Source: Arthonia radiata
Lineage: Eukaryota; Ascomycota; Arthoniomycetes; Arthoniales; Arthoniaceae
Assembly: GCA_002989075.1 (NCBI GenBank)
Contig: PSQN01000002.1
Span: 1,256,097 to 1,320,096, forward strand
Direction: 5' to 3'
Length of the DNA stretch: 64,000 nucleotides
Shown here: in pieces, positions 28,576-39,025 of the stretch
How positions within the stretch are numbered: the stretch's first letter is position 1
Layout of the letters: every line of letters starts with the position of its first letter
Position numbers and translations under genes: made by a program
Notes under the pieces: model-generated
What the model was told of the DNA's origin: nothing
The model's database searches: none
The model's input: only the letters and a program-made list of their open reading frames with translations

Positions 28576-29151
28576 GATTGCGGTGGCGTGAGGATATAAT
28601 GGGTTGACAAGAGGAAGGTATGGACTCAGAAGATAGAACAGCTGGTGACTTGAATGCTGGACTCATTGATGGAAAGGCCGAGCGTAGCGGGGATGACAGC
28701 CGAGGCTACTTTTCTCACCACGCTCTTTTTGTGGCAATATCTGGGGTAGCTTTCGGCTCAGGCCTCCATCATATCTTCTCCCTCTTCACTACTCTACTTC
28801 TGAGTCCGTCGAGATGTCATCCAACCGTGCAGCGAGGCGCCACTCCAGCCGAGCTCCGAAGATTGAAGAGTCAATGCTCAATTGTATTTGCCGGTGGAAC
28901 TGCAGTCCTTTCCATTGGCGATTTCCCCACCTCATCTGGCTCCGTTCATGCCGACTACTACGCAGTTCTACTTGATCCAGCCTCTGACGCCGTAGCGACT
29001 ATTCCTCGTCTCATGGTTGACTGGCTATCTGCTGAGGAGACACTACCCGAGCGTGGACTGTTGTGGTGACTTGGCCCCTTGTGCGGGACCAGTTCATGCC
29101 ACCTCGTGAGCACGTCGCGCGGGTTGAGATAGCCCCCGAACTCGGCCTGGC
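28576..29151. other. intergenic, no supported gene
   Basis: The plus ORF at 28620-29069 (149 codons) has a mixed composition with no motif. It overlaps the expected promoter of the acyl-CoA dehydrogenase gene, so I leave it out. Confidence 0.35.
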
Positions 29152-29840
29152 CTAGGTTAGCGGAGAGTTGTTACACTGACGGCCCAATGAATGTCTACAG
29201 ACGGGTAGAGAATGCCTTTTGGCAAAGTTGTGCATCCATTTCATACCATCTTCATGCTGTCAATGTAACGTTAGCACCGGGCCTGTACCTGGTCACAATT
29301 TGAGTAAGCACTCACCGCAATGTGCCTCTTTTTTAATACCATGCGTCCAATTATACTCTCATCCCGGGCCACGACTCTTACCTCAACCTCGCGGTCTTTC
29401 TCGTCAAATGGCGTTATGTCGCTAGACGCCTATTAGCAAAGTCAAGCAAAGATACATTACAGATGCATATAATGTTATATGCTGACTGCTTACATAACAT
29501 AGATCGACAACATTTCCTCAAGTTGTGCAGGCTGCCAGTTTTCAAAGAGCGCCGGCAACCGCTCCTGGACAAACTTCACGTAACCTTCTCTGATGAAGTT
29601 GTTGAAGACATACTGCTCGGTAGGCATTGCGCTGTCTGGCGAAATGCCGATTTCACGGACAAAGACATAGAAGAGGGACTTACTCATGCCGAGGTCGAAG
29701 GTATGGTTATGGGGCTCTTTGTCAATGACCATCTGTCTGCAGACGATCATGAAGTCCTCGAGATTGACCTTGCGCGAGAATCGGTCGGGCGACTCGTGGC
29801 GAAGGCTCTTGCATGAAGCTGAGACCTTCTCGTGTGCCAT
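29152..29840 (-). CDS. AF1-like gene, three exons (about 185 aa)
   Basis: Exons 29840-29494, 29421-29316 and 29256-29152 (minus), phases 2 and 0, total 558 nt. The first exon contains HTFDLGMSKSLFYVFV, then FVQERLPALFENWQPAQLEE and ends in a strand LSIYV at the phase-2 intron. The second exon reads DITPFDEKDREVEVRVV, the third HEDGMKWMHNFAKRHSLPV. The pattern and the first two intron phases match the pair at 33076-33956 and 34822-35578. Intron 1 has GTAAGC and a TCTAG acceptor; intron 2 has GTGAGT and a GACAG acceptor. Function unknown; no signal peptide. I infer it belongs with the array at 15.5-22.2 kb because of the shared intron position after a short hydrophobic strand. Confidence 0.6.
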
Positions 29841-31135
29841 TGCAACTGATAATGGCGTCCGCGAGGAACTAAGACAAGAAGAGCACAGACTAACGTCAAA
29901 TATCTACGTCAGTCACTAGCGCTAAAGCGCGAGAAGAATACCGGTCCGATTGAACGACACATTCGAATAACATATATCGTATGGCAACGCAGCGGATTGC
30001 TAGATTATTATCCGGCCAGATGGACCAGATCCCCAGTTTAGTCAATGTCGCGAGCCTTGCGTGCCGCAACATACGTAGCCTCAGTATTTTAAGTTCTAGT
30101 AACGACGGGCTGAATATCACAGAGATCTTTAACGACTATGAACCGCGAAGTAAGTTTGATCAACGCATGCAAAGCATAAGAAGTCTGCATGAAAAGCCTT
30201 TTGACTCTATACGGAGGGCGCTACAGAAGCATCTGTGCTACCGATTCGAGCGACTACCCGGAACTCCTTCGTCCCCGAAAGTGATGATTAATCGCTACAG
30301 AGCTGGCTTTGCAACAGTCGACTGAGGTCGCGAACTCGCTTGCCACAGGTGCAGGCCTTGCGGAGGGTAAATAGAATGCACCATCACTTCAAGCGGCAAA
30401 GAATACCACAGTCCAGAAAGCGCGGTGGACTGGAAGAAACACCACATAGCTCGTCGACAAGGTCTGTTTTTGACAAGTTTATGACTCCATCGCAGAAACC
30501 AAGTGTTTGTGAATGGGTCAACCGTGGAGAACATGCCGAGAGACCCTTTTTCTGCTTCTTGGAGCTGGGGTATGTAGTGCAATAGTCGCCAGGCTAAACT
30601 TGGTGCGTTGTGCCGGCAGTCGAAAACTGAATGCGGTTCTGTCTCTGATGACATTGTGGGCATCATTCAGCTAATTTGATTTGGCGGTACGGATATCATG
30701 CATCTCAGGATCGGTTGCCGTGCAGCTGCGGGTGTTTTGGCTCGGGGCTTCATACCCCAGCATGTGCCCGACTCACGCACTAAAGCCCACAAAAACCCGT
30801 TTCACCCGACAGGGATCTGGGGCCTCAAACCCCCAATCTCCCGGCAACCTATCCTAGCATACCTAGGACGCACAGTCGTCTTAGCACGTGCGAATTGCAG
30901 CAAGGCAAACCAGTAGGCAGATTCCTTCATCGGTCGCAGTCATAAGCATGCTACCCAACCAAAAGCATCGTTCTCAGCTCGTCGTCAGGTCTTACCTGAG
31001 TGTCAAAAAAATGCCTAAGAGCTCGTTGCATAGCTGGAAGACTGGCTTGATTTCACGTTACCCCTGAGCAAGTCAAACGCTCTCACGCATTATACGAGAA
31101 GCGATGCAGTGGACTGACCGGCTTTGACATCCAAT
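29841..31135. other. 1.3-kb region without supported gene
   Basis: ORFs at 29981-30325 (plus) and 30295-30666 (minus) overlap and neither has a convincing motif or splice pattern. The segment 30720-30900 is C-rich with CCCC-A runs and may be old repeat DNA. Confidence 0.35.
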
Positions 31136-32686
31136 ATGGCGCCATGTATATTCGAAGGCGACTTCGACGTATACGGTCTTGGGATCCGTCTCGGCTTCTA
31201 TCTACAGTGGTTCAGTGCCATCCTGGCCAGATTTCTCGTACCGAAACGCCACAGAGACTCTCGCAGGGCCGACCCACTAAAGGATGAAGTCGTCACCCTA
31301 CGGTTCTCAATCAACGTCTTCGCCGCAGCTACTTTCCTCGCTTTGCTCATCCTCGTATTGGGTGACGAGTCCAGCCTGCAGGTCGTCGAGATTTACATCA
31401 TCCTGTTGCTTACCTTTGGGTACGCCCTCGCTCTAGTCCCTATATATCTTTGGCGCATGGCCATACTGGGGAACCCCAGCTGAGATCCCACACGATGGCC
31501 CATGGTCCGACCAAGCAAGGTGGAGAGTAGGTTGTCATTTCTTCTCAACATTGCTGTGGCCTCGTTCCAGCTCTGGTTTTGGTTCGTTCGGGTGCCTAGC
31601 CTTGGTGAGTTGGACTGTCAGCAATATGGCTTTCTCTTTGATCGGGTACGTCTCAATGCAAGGGTCATGCAATTTATCAACATTCTCCTCTACGTTTTTG
31701 TGTTGGTGTCTTGCGTTTTTGTGTTGTCGAAAGGTCTGCTACAGTCCGCGGGCATTTTATCTTCCAAGCAGACCAGACACCAAAGAGTAAAGTAAGGCCG
31801 CTGAATCTAGCGAAAAAGCAGTGGTGCTGACCCCCGTTTCAGACTCTCTCGCAAGCGCAACCTTCAGAACTTGAGTAACATGTTCAGCCTCGTCATCGCT
31901 GTCTCCGTGATCGTGGCAACAGAGCTCACCATCTACTGGAACAAGATCCAAAGTGTCTATTCTCTCGACTCAGTTGGTCAGACTATTCCCTTCGCTATTG
32001 GTGTGGCTGCTTTGCTGAGAATAATCTACGTCTACTACAAGCATTGCATCCCACAACGAAGCAGCGGTGAGAACTCCTATAGCTCGCGCCCCCACCACGG
32101 CGGCTCCTCGCACTCACAAGGTCCGCCTTCTGGCGATCGGAGCCCTGAGCCGCCTATGGACGCCATGGTCTTTCCTGCCGGACGCATCAGACCCCCGGAG
32201 AAGCGTCGATCAAGCTCTGGTCGTAATGAAGCCCCAGTAGCATCTACAGCCGATCCAACAATTCCTGCCCCAGAAATGCGACGTTCCATCGTAGTTGAAT
32301 CGCCGCGACGAGAACGACGGCCGAGAAGCCGAAGTCCACATATCCATCGACGTCGGCCTGGTGAAGATGAGGATACCGAGTCTTCCATGAGCGTTACGAG
32401 GGCCCCTGGAGCAGAGGCGGGACCGTCCCGCCGCCCTGAGCCGCCAATGAGTTCGAACAGCTTTCCAGTGCCATACGCGGAAGTTATACCGCTTGATGAG
32501 GAAGTTGCGAGGCCGATGAGCCATGAGGGACTTCCAGTCGCGGAGGCGAACAAAAGGCGTCGTGCTGAGTCCCCAAGGAACACCAAAACGAGGCCAGTAC
32601 CGCACGAAGAGACGACCAGTCGTCGCGAGCGCAGCGAGAGCCCTATGAGCGCAACGCGATTCCCAGTTGTTGAAGAGGTAGATTAA
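31136..32686 (+). pseudogene. multi-span membrane protein with in-frame TGA
   Basis: Exons 31136-31791 and 31843-32686 (51-nt intron with GTAAGG, CTGAC branch and TTTCAG) read in one frame for about 500 codons, interrupted only by TGA at 31481-31483. Before the TGA come MAPCIFEGDFDVYGLGIRLG and three to four hydrophobic spans; after it DPTRWP, then further spans (LLNIAVASFQLWFWF, FINILLYVFVLVSCVFVL, SLVIAVSVIVATELTIYW, IPFAIGVAALLRIIYVYY). The cytosolic tail is Arg/Ser/Pro-rich with repeated PMSxxxFPV-like motifs. I recall a fungal family with this opening, in which Trp is common at the TGA position; that is from memory. TGG to TGA would explain the stop. It may be a pseudogene, read through, or a sequence error; I see no intron that would remove the stop without losing a span. 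Confidence 0.6.
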
Positions 32687-33075
32687 AGAGCTTCGCCGCC
32701 GCTTTCAGTGAGTCGTTGGTCTCTATTTACAAGCTGTGTGTGCTCCACTAATCTTATTAGCCGTTTCAAAACAATTTAGTAGAGCAAGCTGGCATGGAAG
32801 ACGCTGAGTCTGCTATGCAAATACAACGAACGAGAAAGTGAAGTCTCGTTTTGGTCATCGTTTAATAGGTGGTTCGAAACGATTGGTGATTCGCCTGCTA
32901 GATTCCAGATATGCAAGAAATTTCTGCTCGTCTCGACATAGTTGTTGACTTCCACAAACTCCCGGTCGGAAACCTGAAGACGGCATCACCCCATTGCGCG
33001 CTGAGTATCTCTTTACTGTGTAGAGAGCATTCCTCCGGTTCCCACATCTGAACGTGGCTTAGCCAGCTTTGCGCT
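32687..33075. other. intergenic between convergent genes
   Basis: Nothing supported; a minus ORF at 32898-33179 overlaps the end of the next gene in another frame. Confidence 0.35.
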
Positions 33076-33956
33076 CTATGGTTCATCGTTCCGCTCCGTG
33101 CCACCACGCTTAGGTCTCTCGAACCTCGCCATTTTATGCAGTCGATGCGACGGTTCCGAAGTTGCTGTAGATGATTCATCTGACTGTACGATTGCTTGCT
33201 TTCCCTTCCCCGTATCTAGACTCGCCAACGTTGCGTCTTGAGCAGTCAAGTTATGTCGCCGGTGGTGCTCGGGTAGGATACGATGTAACTCCTCTCGCAA
33301 TTTGGCAATACCGAGGAAGTTTTGCATAGTGTGCTTTGCAAAGTTAACACAGGACCCCTGATAACTCCCAGATACTCACGTGGTCTTCAGTTGTACGTTC
33401 ATCTTCGTCCGTCGGATTGCCGCCACTAGCTTGCTAGAGACATTGATCAGTATCGTATCAATCTATCGCTGAGGGGAGGACTTGCCTTTCTTTCCCCGTC
33501 AAAGCTCACTTTCTTCTTAATCACACAGTTGTTTTGATCCAGCGCTCCAATACCAATGGTATCGACATGTTTTCCGGTGACCTGCAGGTCGCTACGACCT
33601 CGTCAAATCTCTTCCATCAACCAGAAAGTACCTCCTCCTCCTTAACGACGACCACAGGGCACCTACGTGATGTATATAGACCGCAATTCCCACTTCTCGG
33701 CTGAGCTCCACCCTTGCACAAGCGCTGGCAATTGCCGCTGGACGAGCTGCGGCACACCCCTGTCGACGAGCGCTCCCTTCACCTCTCGTTGACGTGTTTT
33801 CTTGCCGTTCTTTGACAGGCCCATCGCGCGTGCAATGGTTTCACAGAGAGCCTCATCAAGACCCAGGTCGAAAGTGCGTTGCACGCCGTCTATTTGCAGG
33901 GACATCCCTTTGCTGAGCATGATAACCTTCTTTGGATCTATTCGAGTTCGAGACAT
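33076..33956 (-). CDS. AF1-like gene A of a tandem pair (235 aa, 4 exons)
   Basis: Exons 33956-33667, 33591-33486, 33433-33380 and 33333-33076 (minus); phases 2, 0, 0; total 708 nt. Exon 1 encodes RTFDLGLDEALCETIARAMG, then GVPQLVQRQLPALVQGWSS and ends SIYIT. Exon 2 starts DLQVTGKH and ends in a basic VSFDGERK. Exon 3 has exactly 18 codons, as in gene B. The last exon starts HTMQNFLGIAKLREEL and has a longer charged tail than B. Intron 2 begins GCAAGT, a GC-AG intron; using it aligns exon 2 with gene B residue for residue, whereas the GTGAGC inside the exon would not. Function unknown. It is paired with the gene at 34822-35578 in a segmental duplication. Confidence 0.65.
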
Positions 33957-34570
33957 GGCAACTGTCCGGCGGTTTCAAGGCTCTAACGGAGTTGCTTGGA
34001 ATAAGAATACGTTTTAACGTCGGAACTCAGTTAACATTGAGAACATTTTGGCTTGCACTTAATACGACATCATTCGAGCCACATTGCACGGTAAGGTTAG
34101 TAACCGTTTCACTACAGTCAATAGCGTTGCGAAGCCTCGCAAGGGAAGGCGATGTGGCCAGTTTAGTGCTGCTTATCCACAGAAGATACCCTTGCGAGGC
34201 TAGAATATTCGTTAGGCTAGGTGGACGCTGGCATGACGCGCCGAAGCATGGTTAGCATGATTAGCAACTATACACTGCGAGCAAACTGGAGAAGAGTACT
34301 CGGGATCACAAGAAGAAAGAAGAGGACGCGCGGAAGAGATTGCTTCGATTCGCAAGGGAGCGCTAATTCAAAAAGCGCTTAGCGTGACCCAAGTCAGATA
34401 CCTATTCGATTGTTGCCAGTTGGCCTTTTGTAAGCATTTTCTTGTCCCGCTATGCATTTCATGGAATCCGCTACAAAGTTTTAAGGATTTCTGCTGTGGT
34501 CCAGCTTACAGTCTGCGTGCTATGAATACCGGCCATGACGGGATTGAGACTCCATGCAGCCCGTGCCAGA
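33076..34570. repeat. tandem segmental duplication, copy 1
   Basis: This segment (gene A plus about 600 bp upstream) resembles 34822-36140. Shared non-coding words include TTCGAGCCACATTGCA near 34070 and 35710, AAAAGCGCTTAGCGTGA at 34371-34387 and 35969-35985, and GAGACTCCA versus AAGACTCCA near 34545 and 36122. Divergence is high outside these words. Confidence 0.6.
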
Positions 34571-34821
34571 GGTCTGAAGGCGGCACTGCTCCAATAGCCG
34601 GCTTGGTCTTGCTTATCTGTGGTGGCTACTCTTTCGAACGTCGTACGGCCACGTTCGCGTCTTATGTTTCATCTGCCGCCCTTTACCATCCAATTTGGGT
34701 TTGCCAGATTTCACCTGCTTATGGGGTGTACGTCGTGCTTCCAAAGTTGCTTGCGATTTTGTATTCGACTATGCAACGACGTGCTTCATCTGAACGGTGT
34801 TTGGGCCCGACGTCATGACGT

Positions 34822-35578
34822 TCAGTCTTTGGTAGGCGACTCATGCCGCTGGTGGTGGTGGTGGGGTAAGATTCGGTTTTCTACGGCCTCTATTTCGTTC
34901 CGCACTTTCTCAATACCGAGGGCTTTCTGCACTGGATGCTGTGCGAAGTTAGCGCTAGAATTTGAGCGACGTTTTGAATACTCACTTGGTTTGCAACTGC
35001 TTGCTTGTCTTCCCCCGTTAAATGACCGCCAATAGCCTGCTAATAGGGTTAGTACGTAAAGCGTCACTTGACATTCGTCGACCACACGCGAGCTTACCTC
35101 CTTATCTCGCTTGAAGCGCTTTTCCTTCTCAAATACGACGTTCTTCTCGTCCAACGCGACCAATTGCACAGTATCAAGGGATTTATTGCCAGGTGTTCCG
35201 GTAACCTCCAATTCGCTACAGACTCGTTAGGCTCGTCTACCTGCCAGACTGTACTCATCATAATGACGATTTGCACAGGACAAACCTGATGTATAACGTC
35301 TTCATTTTCGATCTGTCGTCGAAGCTCCAGCCTTCAACGAACTCTGGCAGCTTCATCTGCACAAATTGTGGGACACCCATGTTGAGGAGTCTTCCTTTCA
35401 AAAGCATGGCAATTTCATTTCGGCGGTGGCCTTTTATATTCAAGTTCTCTGGAAGTGCAAGACGTTGGCACTCAGCCCGACCGATGCCCAGATGGAATTT
35501 GCACAGCGTGCCATCGTTGTGTTCCATATCATTCTCGAGCCTGAGTATCGTATCTGGGTCTATTTGCGTGGGAGACAT
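34822..35578 (-). CDS. AF1-like gene B of a tandem pair (193 aa, 4 exons)
   Basis: Exons 35578-35286, 35215-35098, 35039-34986 and 34938-34822 (minus); phases 2, 0, 0; total 582 nt. Exon 1 encodes CKFHLGIGRAECQRL, then GVPQFVQMKLPEFVEGWSF and ends TLYIS at the intron. Exon 2 starts ELEVTGTPGNKSL; exon 3 has 18 codons (starting QAIGGHLTGEDKQ); exon 4 reads HPVQKALGIEKVRNEIEAV and ends with a His-rich tail. Introns have GTTTGT, GTAAGC and GTGAGT donors with CTAAC-type branches. Exon number, phases and exon 3 length are the same as in gene A. Function unknown; no secretion signal. Confidence 0.68.
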
Positions 35579-36140
35579 GCTGAATATCTATTGTCGCAGA
35601 GCCAGTCGTTAATGCGGTCGGAGGAAAGTGCTTAAAGCGACTATAGGATGAAGTAGGCCGTGAATGCATGTTATGACATTTCGGTTGGATTTACAAAATA
35701 CTACAGCCGCGTTCGAGCCACATTGCATGGTAAGCGTGATCATAGTTTACAGCCGTGCGAAATCTCACAGGCGAGGGACATGTGGCCTGTCTGCCGGATG
35801 CCTGTGCCTTCACCTCGGGCCCATGCAAAGATTACGTGGCAAGACATGACTGGAGACTTGAAGTCATTTGCCGCGATCAGGTTGCGAAGGGAAGGATGAT
35901 TGGAAACAAAGTAAGGCGCTCTCGCAGTGTCGAGGAGATTACGTACACTCGCAACTAAGCACTAATCCAAAAGCGCTTAGCGTGATTCAATTTTCTGGTA
36001 ATGAACAGTTGGCCTTTGTCAACTACGTTACGCTTTCTTCATGCTGGCACGCCTTTCTCATACTCTCTGCCATAGTGCGGACGGTAGTCTGGTTGCTATG
36101 AGGTTCAGTCATAACGGGACCAAGACTCCAGAGTAGCTCA
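34822..36140. repeat. tandem segmental duplication, copy 2
   Basis: Partner of 33076-34570: gene B and its upstream region. The shared upstream words show that promoters were copied along with the genes. Confidence 0.6.
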
Positions 36141-36280
36141 CTAACGACCGTCGCGGAGGCTTTCCAACTTGACCTCATTCTCCACACCGCCTAAACACGG
36201 GCAGTGGCCGATTTTACCTTAGATCACCATTGCGCAGCTCTCGGAGACCGTCACTGTCCAGATGAGCGAGCAAACGCATC

Positions 36281-36760
36281 TCATGCTTTCGACTTTCCTG
36301 CCATGCATGAAGATTTCTCGGATTCGAAGCACGCCAGAGCCGGGCGCGTCTCCTCCAACCCTTTCACCTTCTTTTGAGCCACAAAAACCGTCTCCGTTAT
36401 CTCCATCCCGCACGTCTCGCAGTGCCCGCCATGATCTGTATTTAACTTGAGAACACGTCCGTCGCAAACCGCTTTGTGCTGCGCAATTATTTCTTTGACC
36501 GACTCCAGATGATCAGCCATCAACACCTCGTGACTGTGAAGTTCCGACGTGATGAGCGCTAAGAAAGCTGGGACCGCATGTGCGAGATCAAGTATCTGAC
36601 GTGTGTATGCTTCCATGGCGCCATTGAATTGGTTTGTTTGCGCTTGCTTGAGGATGCCGAAGAGGTATTGCTTGATGATCAGGGAGATGACTTCGGTGGG
36701 TAGCTGAGGCGGCTTGCGCTTGGGCTTGGGCATAGTCTCTAGTTTGATCTTTGAAGGCAT
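36281..36760 (-). CDS. F-box-like N-terminal domain plus CxxC protein, copy 1 (159 aa)
   Basis: One exon. A basic N-terminus (KPKRKPPQ) is followed by LPTEVISLIIKQYLFGIL, which has the shape of an F-box first helix (Leu-Pro-x-Glu-hydrophobic-x-x-x-Ile). Then come a helix with ILDLAHAVPAFLALITSEL and a C-terminal part with VCDG and HCETCGMEIT, a possible zinc-binding Cys pair set. The same layout is present in the next two minus-strand genes (37267-37708, 38119-38660) and at 47086-47771. F-box proteins usually recruit substrates to SCF ubiquitin ligases through Skp1; whether this short protein does so is inference. Start MPSK is chosen as the first Met; MPKPK is possible. Confidence 0.6.
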   Translation of the reverse strand: MPSKIKLETMPKPKRKPPQLPTEVISLIIKQYLFGILKQAQTNQFNGAMEAYTRQILDLAHAVPAFLALITSELHSHEVLMADHLESVKEIIAQHKAVCDGRVLKLNTDHGGHCETCGMEITETVFVAQKKVKGLEETRPALACFESEKSSCMAGKSKA

Positions 36761-37266
36761 TCTGGTGGTGTCAGTAATATTTGGTCTGACAATGTCTGCA
36801 TGCGTGCTTACTCCGATTGCGCCATCGTTAGTACTGGCTCAGCAGTATGCTGCTTGGGATGTTTGACGATCGAGCTGTGTTTGATGTCGAAATGGAGAAA
36901 ACTGTGGATGCAATGACACAAGCGTAGGATATTAGGCAGAAATTCATAAGTGACGGCGACTAACACTCCAGCCCTCACTTGTTCACCTCAGTGTGCTCCA
37001 CTTTTCAGCCGCCACTCCGCAAGATGCCTCCAATGGCTCAAAATAGTTAGGAAAAGCGAGATGAGGGGTACGATTTATTGACTGTAGTAGCCCAAATTGG
37101 ACAGGCAAGTTCCCAGTCTCAACAGCTGCTGTCCTCTTTCCTTCCGAAACGCTGCGTCCACAGTTCGACCATCTCCTCATGCAAATTCAATGCCACGTGC
37201 TTTCAGCAGACCTTGGCCAAGGTCGGCACGCATCAGTAATGACCACCTATACCCGTTCGCGGGAGA
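36761..37266. other. spacer between F-box-like genes
   Basis: Contains promoter and 3' end of adjacent minus-strand genes; short ORFs only. Confidence 0.35.
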
Positions 37267-37708
37267 CTATCGAGGTTTCTGAAGCAACAGATCTACTCCC
37301 ACACCCCCGATCATACCGATGAAGACGCTGACGTGCGAAGAAGGCGGGGGAACATCGTTGAAGCAGGTTGTGCAATACCAGCCAGGACGACACATTCCTT
37401 TCGTCTTTCGTCCCTTGCAGAGCTTGCGGTGTTTTTTTATCTTCTTTTCGAGCGGTTACGATCGTTCGTTGAGCTCGCATTTTGTGGCCGTCGAATATAA
37501 GCTTGATGGAACGTGAAAAGGCCGGTAATGCTTTTGATAGATTGAGAATTGCAGTGGGATAAGCTTGGACTATATTGCGCCTGAAATCGCTGAGTTCAAA
37601 GATATCGTGCGATCGCTCGAAGGCGTCGTCGAGGCGATGCTTGATGATCTGGATGATGATTTCGTTTGGCAACTGCGTGAGTGTTGGCTTCTTCTTGTTG
37701 GAAGACAT
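37267..37708 (-). pseudogene. F-box-like CxxC protein, copy 2, frameshifted in an A-run
   Basis: The N-terminus is intact and the closest to an F-box in the set: LTQLPNEIIIQIIKHRLDD, then ILNLSKALPAFSRSIKLIF. After an A7 run (T at 37432-37438) the frame turns into Ser/Arg/His-rich sequence ending at 37247. The other frame, reached if one A is not counted, reads LCKGRKTKGMCRPGWYCTTC, giving the Cys pairs present in the sister genes, and ends at a TAG at 37267. So a single base in a homopolymer separates the F-box-like half from the Cys-rich half. Pseudogene, sequence error and frameshifting are all open. Confidence 0.6.
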
Positions 37709-38118
37709 GGCGCAGAGTTTGTTTTGTGCTGGCTTGATCAGTCGAATGCTCGATCTGCTGTAGTACCCGGCGCTTGTTTGCTGTGCGCTGACGACTAAAG
37801 TGGATGTTCTCCTTTAAGTGAGTCGGGCGATGATTTGCGAATCGAAGAGGAAACCCCAATATGAAAGCGAGCTAGCGTTCTGAATCTGCTTACATAATAG
37901 AAAGACAGCAAATCACCCCTCACCTGGCCACCTTAAATTGTCTCTTGCTTAATGACCTTTACTGCCACTCGAAGTCTCCAACACCGCCATCCGCACCAAA
38001 TCATCGCCCAACCTCCTCAAATTCCCTATCCAACTCCTGACGATACTTTCTGGCGTCGGAACAGCATAGCTGCTCGGATTTGGCCTGCCCAAAGGCTAAG
38101 CCCACAGTCTAAATCCAC
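37709..38118. other. spacer between F-box-like genes
   Basis: About 410 bp; no gene supported. It should contain the promoter of copy 2 and the 3' end of copy 3. Confidence 0.35.
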
Positions 38119-38660
38119 TCAATGCGCGCTTCCGCTCTCGTCGTTCTCCAACTTCTTTGGCTGCATTCGTCTTAACTCACTGCGAGTCTCCGCCATCTTG
38201 CTACTTCTTCCTCCCCGTTCCCATCGGTTAATCTCATTGCATTCCTCGCAGAACTTCTTTGGCAGCCACAAAGTCCGCGACGCTCCAGACACCTCTACCT
38301 TCTGCCAGTTGGGGCACAGCGGTATATGCTCGTCTAGCACCTCATATCTTGACTCGTAGTGGGCATTGAATCGAGCAACTACATAGCGGTGAAAGTTGGG
38401 CAGCGCTTTAGCGAGGTGGATTACTTCTTTCGAGTATGCCTTCACGGTGTGGATCTGATTGACTGGACTGTATTGTTTGGTGCTGGCGAAGGCGTCATCT
38501 AGGCGAATCTTGATAATCGCAGACATGATTTCGTTGGGAAGTCGGAGTAAGTGCTTCTTGTGGAAGAAGGATGAGCTGAATGGGCGAACTAGCCTCCTGC
38601 ATCTGTCAGTGATTCTCTAGTCTGAGTGTGCTCGTTTTGAATTTACTTTGGGCACTCCAT
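38119..38660 (-). CDS. F-box-like CxxC protein, copy 3 (163 aa, 2 exons)
   Basis: A 14-nt first exon (38660-38647, MECP) is joined by a 50-nt intron (GTAAAT, CTGAC branch, TGCAG acceptor), phase 2, to 38596-38119. The frame upstream of the internal Met is needed, because it supplies LLRLPNEIMSAIIKIRLDD, the F-box-like helix. Next come VIHLAKALPNFHRYVVARF, as in the sister genes, and LCPNW with KFCEECNEI, the Cys set. The tail is basic and Ser-rich. Family membership is strong by eye; function is inferred only from the F-box-like start. Confidence 0.62.
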
Positions 38661-39025
38661 GACTGATATTCTTGCTTAAGCAGCTGGAGCTTGACTTTTG
38701 ATTTGAATTGGGGAATTGCAAGGATGGAGGACAAAGCTAGGCAGGTAGTAAAGATAATGTAGCAGCTCGGGTGCGCATCCCCAGTTCGTACGCCAGTGCT
38801 GTCATGTTCATCTCAAAAGCTTATGCTTTTCACGTTCACTACACGACGGATCGTGAAATGACAGCATCACCACGGCTCCCGGGTGGATTCACTGTTCCTC
38901 GGGTCGCGACGTGTCTGACGACGCTCACCGAGATCTCGCCATGTACTCTTCACTGCCGCCTGAGAAACAGTCCTTGTCCAAGCGTCACGCCAGCGCCGAG
39001 CTCGCCCAATTTCTTATCTTCACGC
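38661..39025. other. intergenic
   Basis: Upstream of F-box-like copy 3 and downstream of the hydrolase gene; nothing supported. Confidence 0.35.

Noticed and set aside
30295-30666. 123-codon minus-strand ORF with several Trp
   Set aside because: Overlaps a plus-strand ORF, has no family match and no splice partners; could be a remnant but not supportable.
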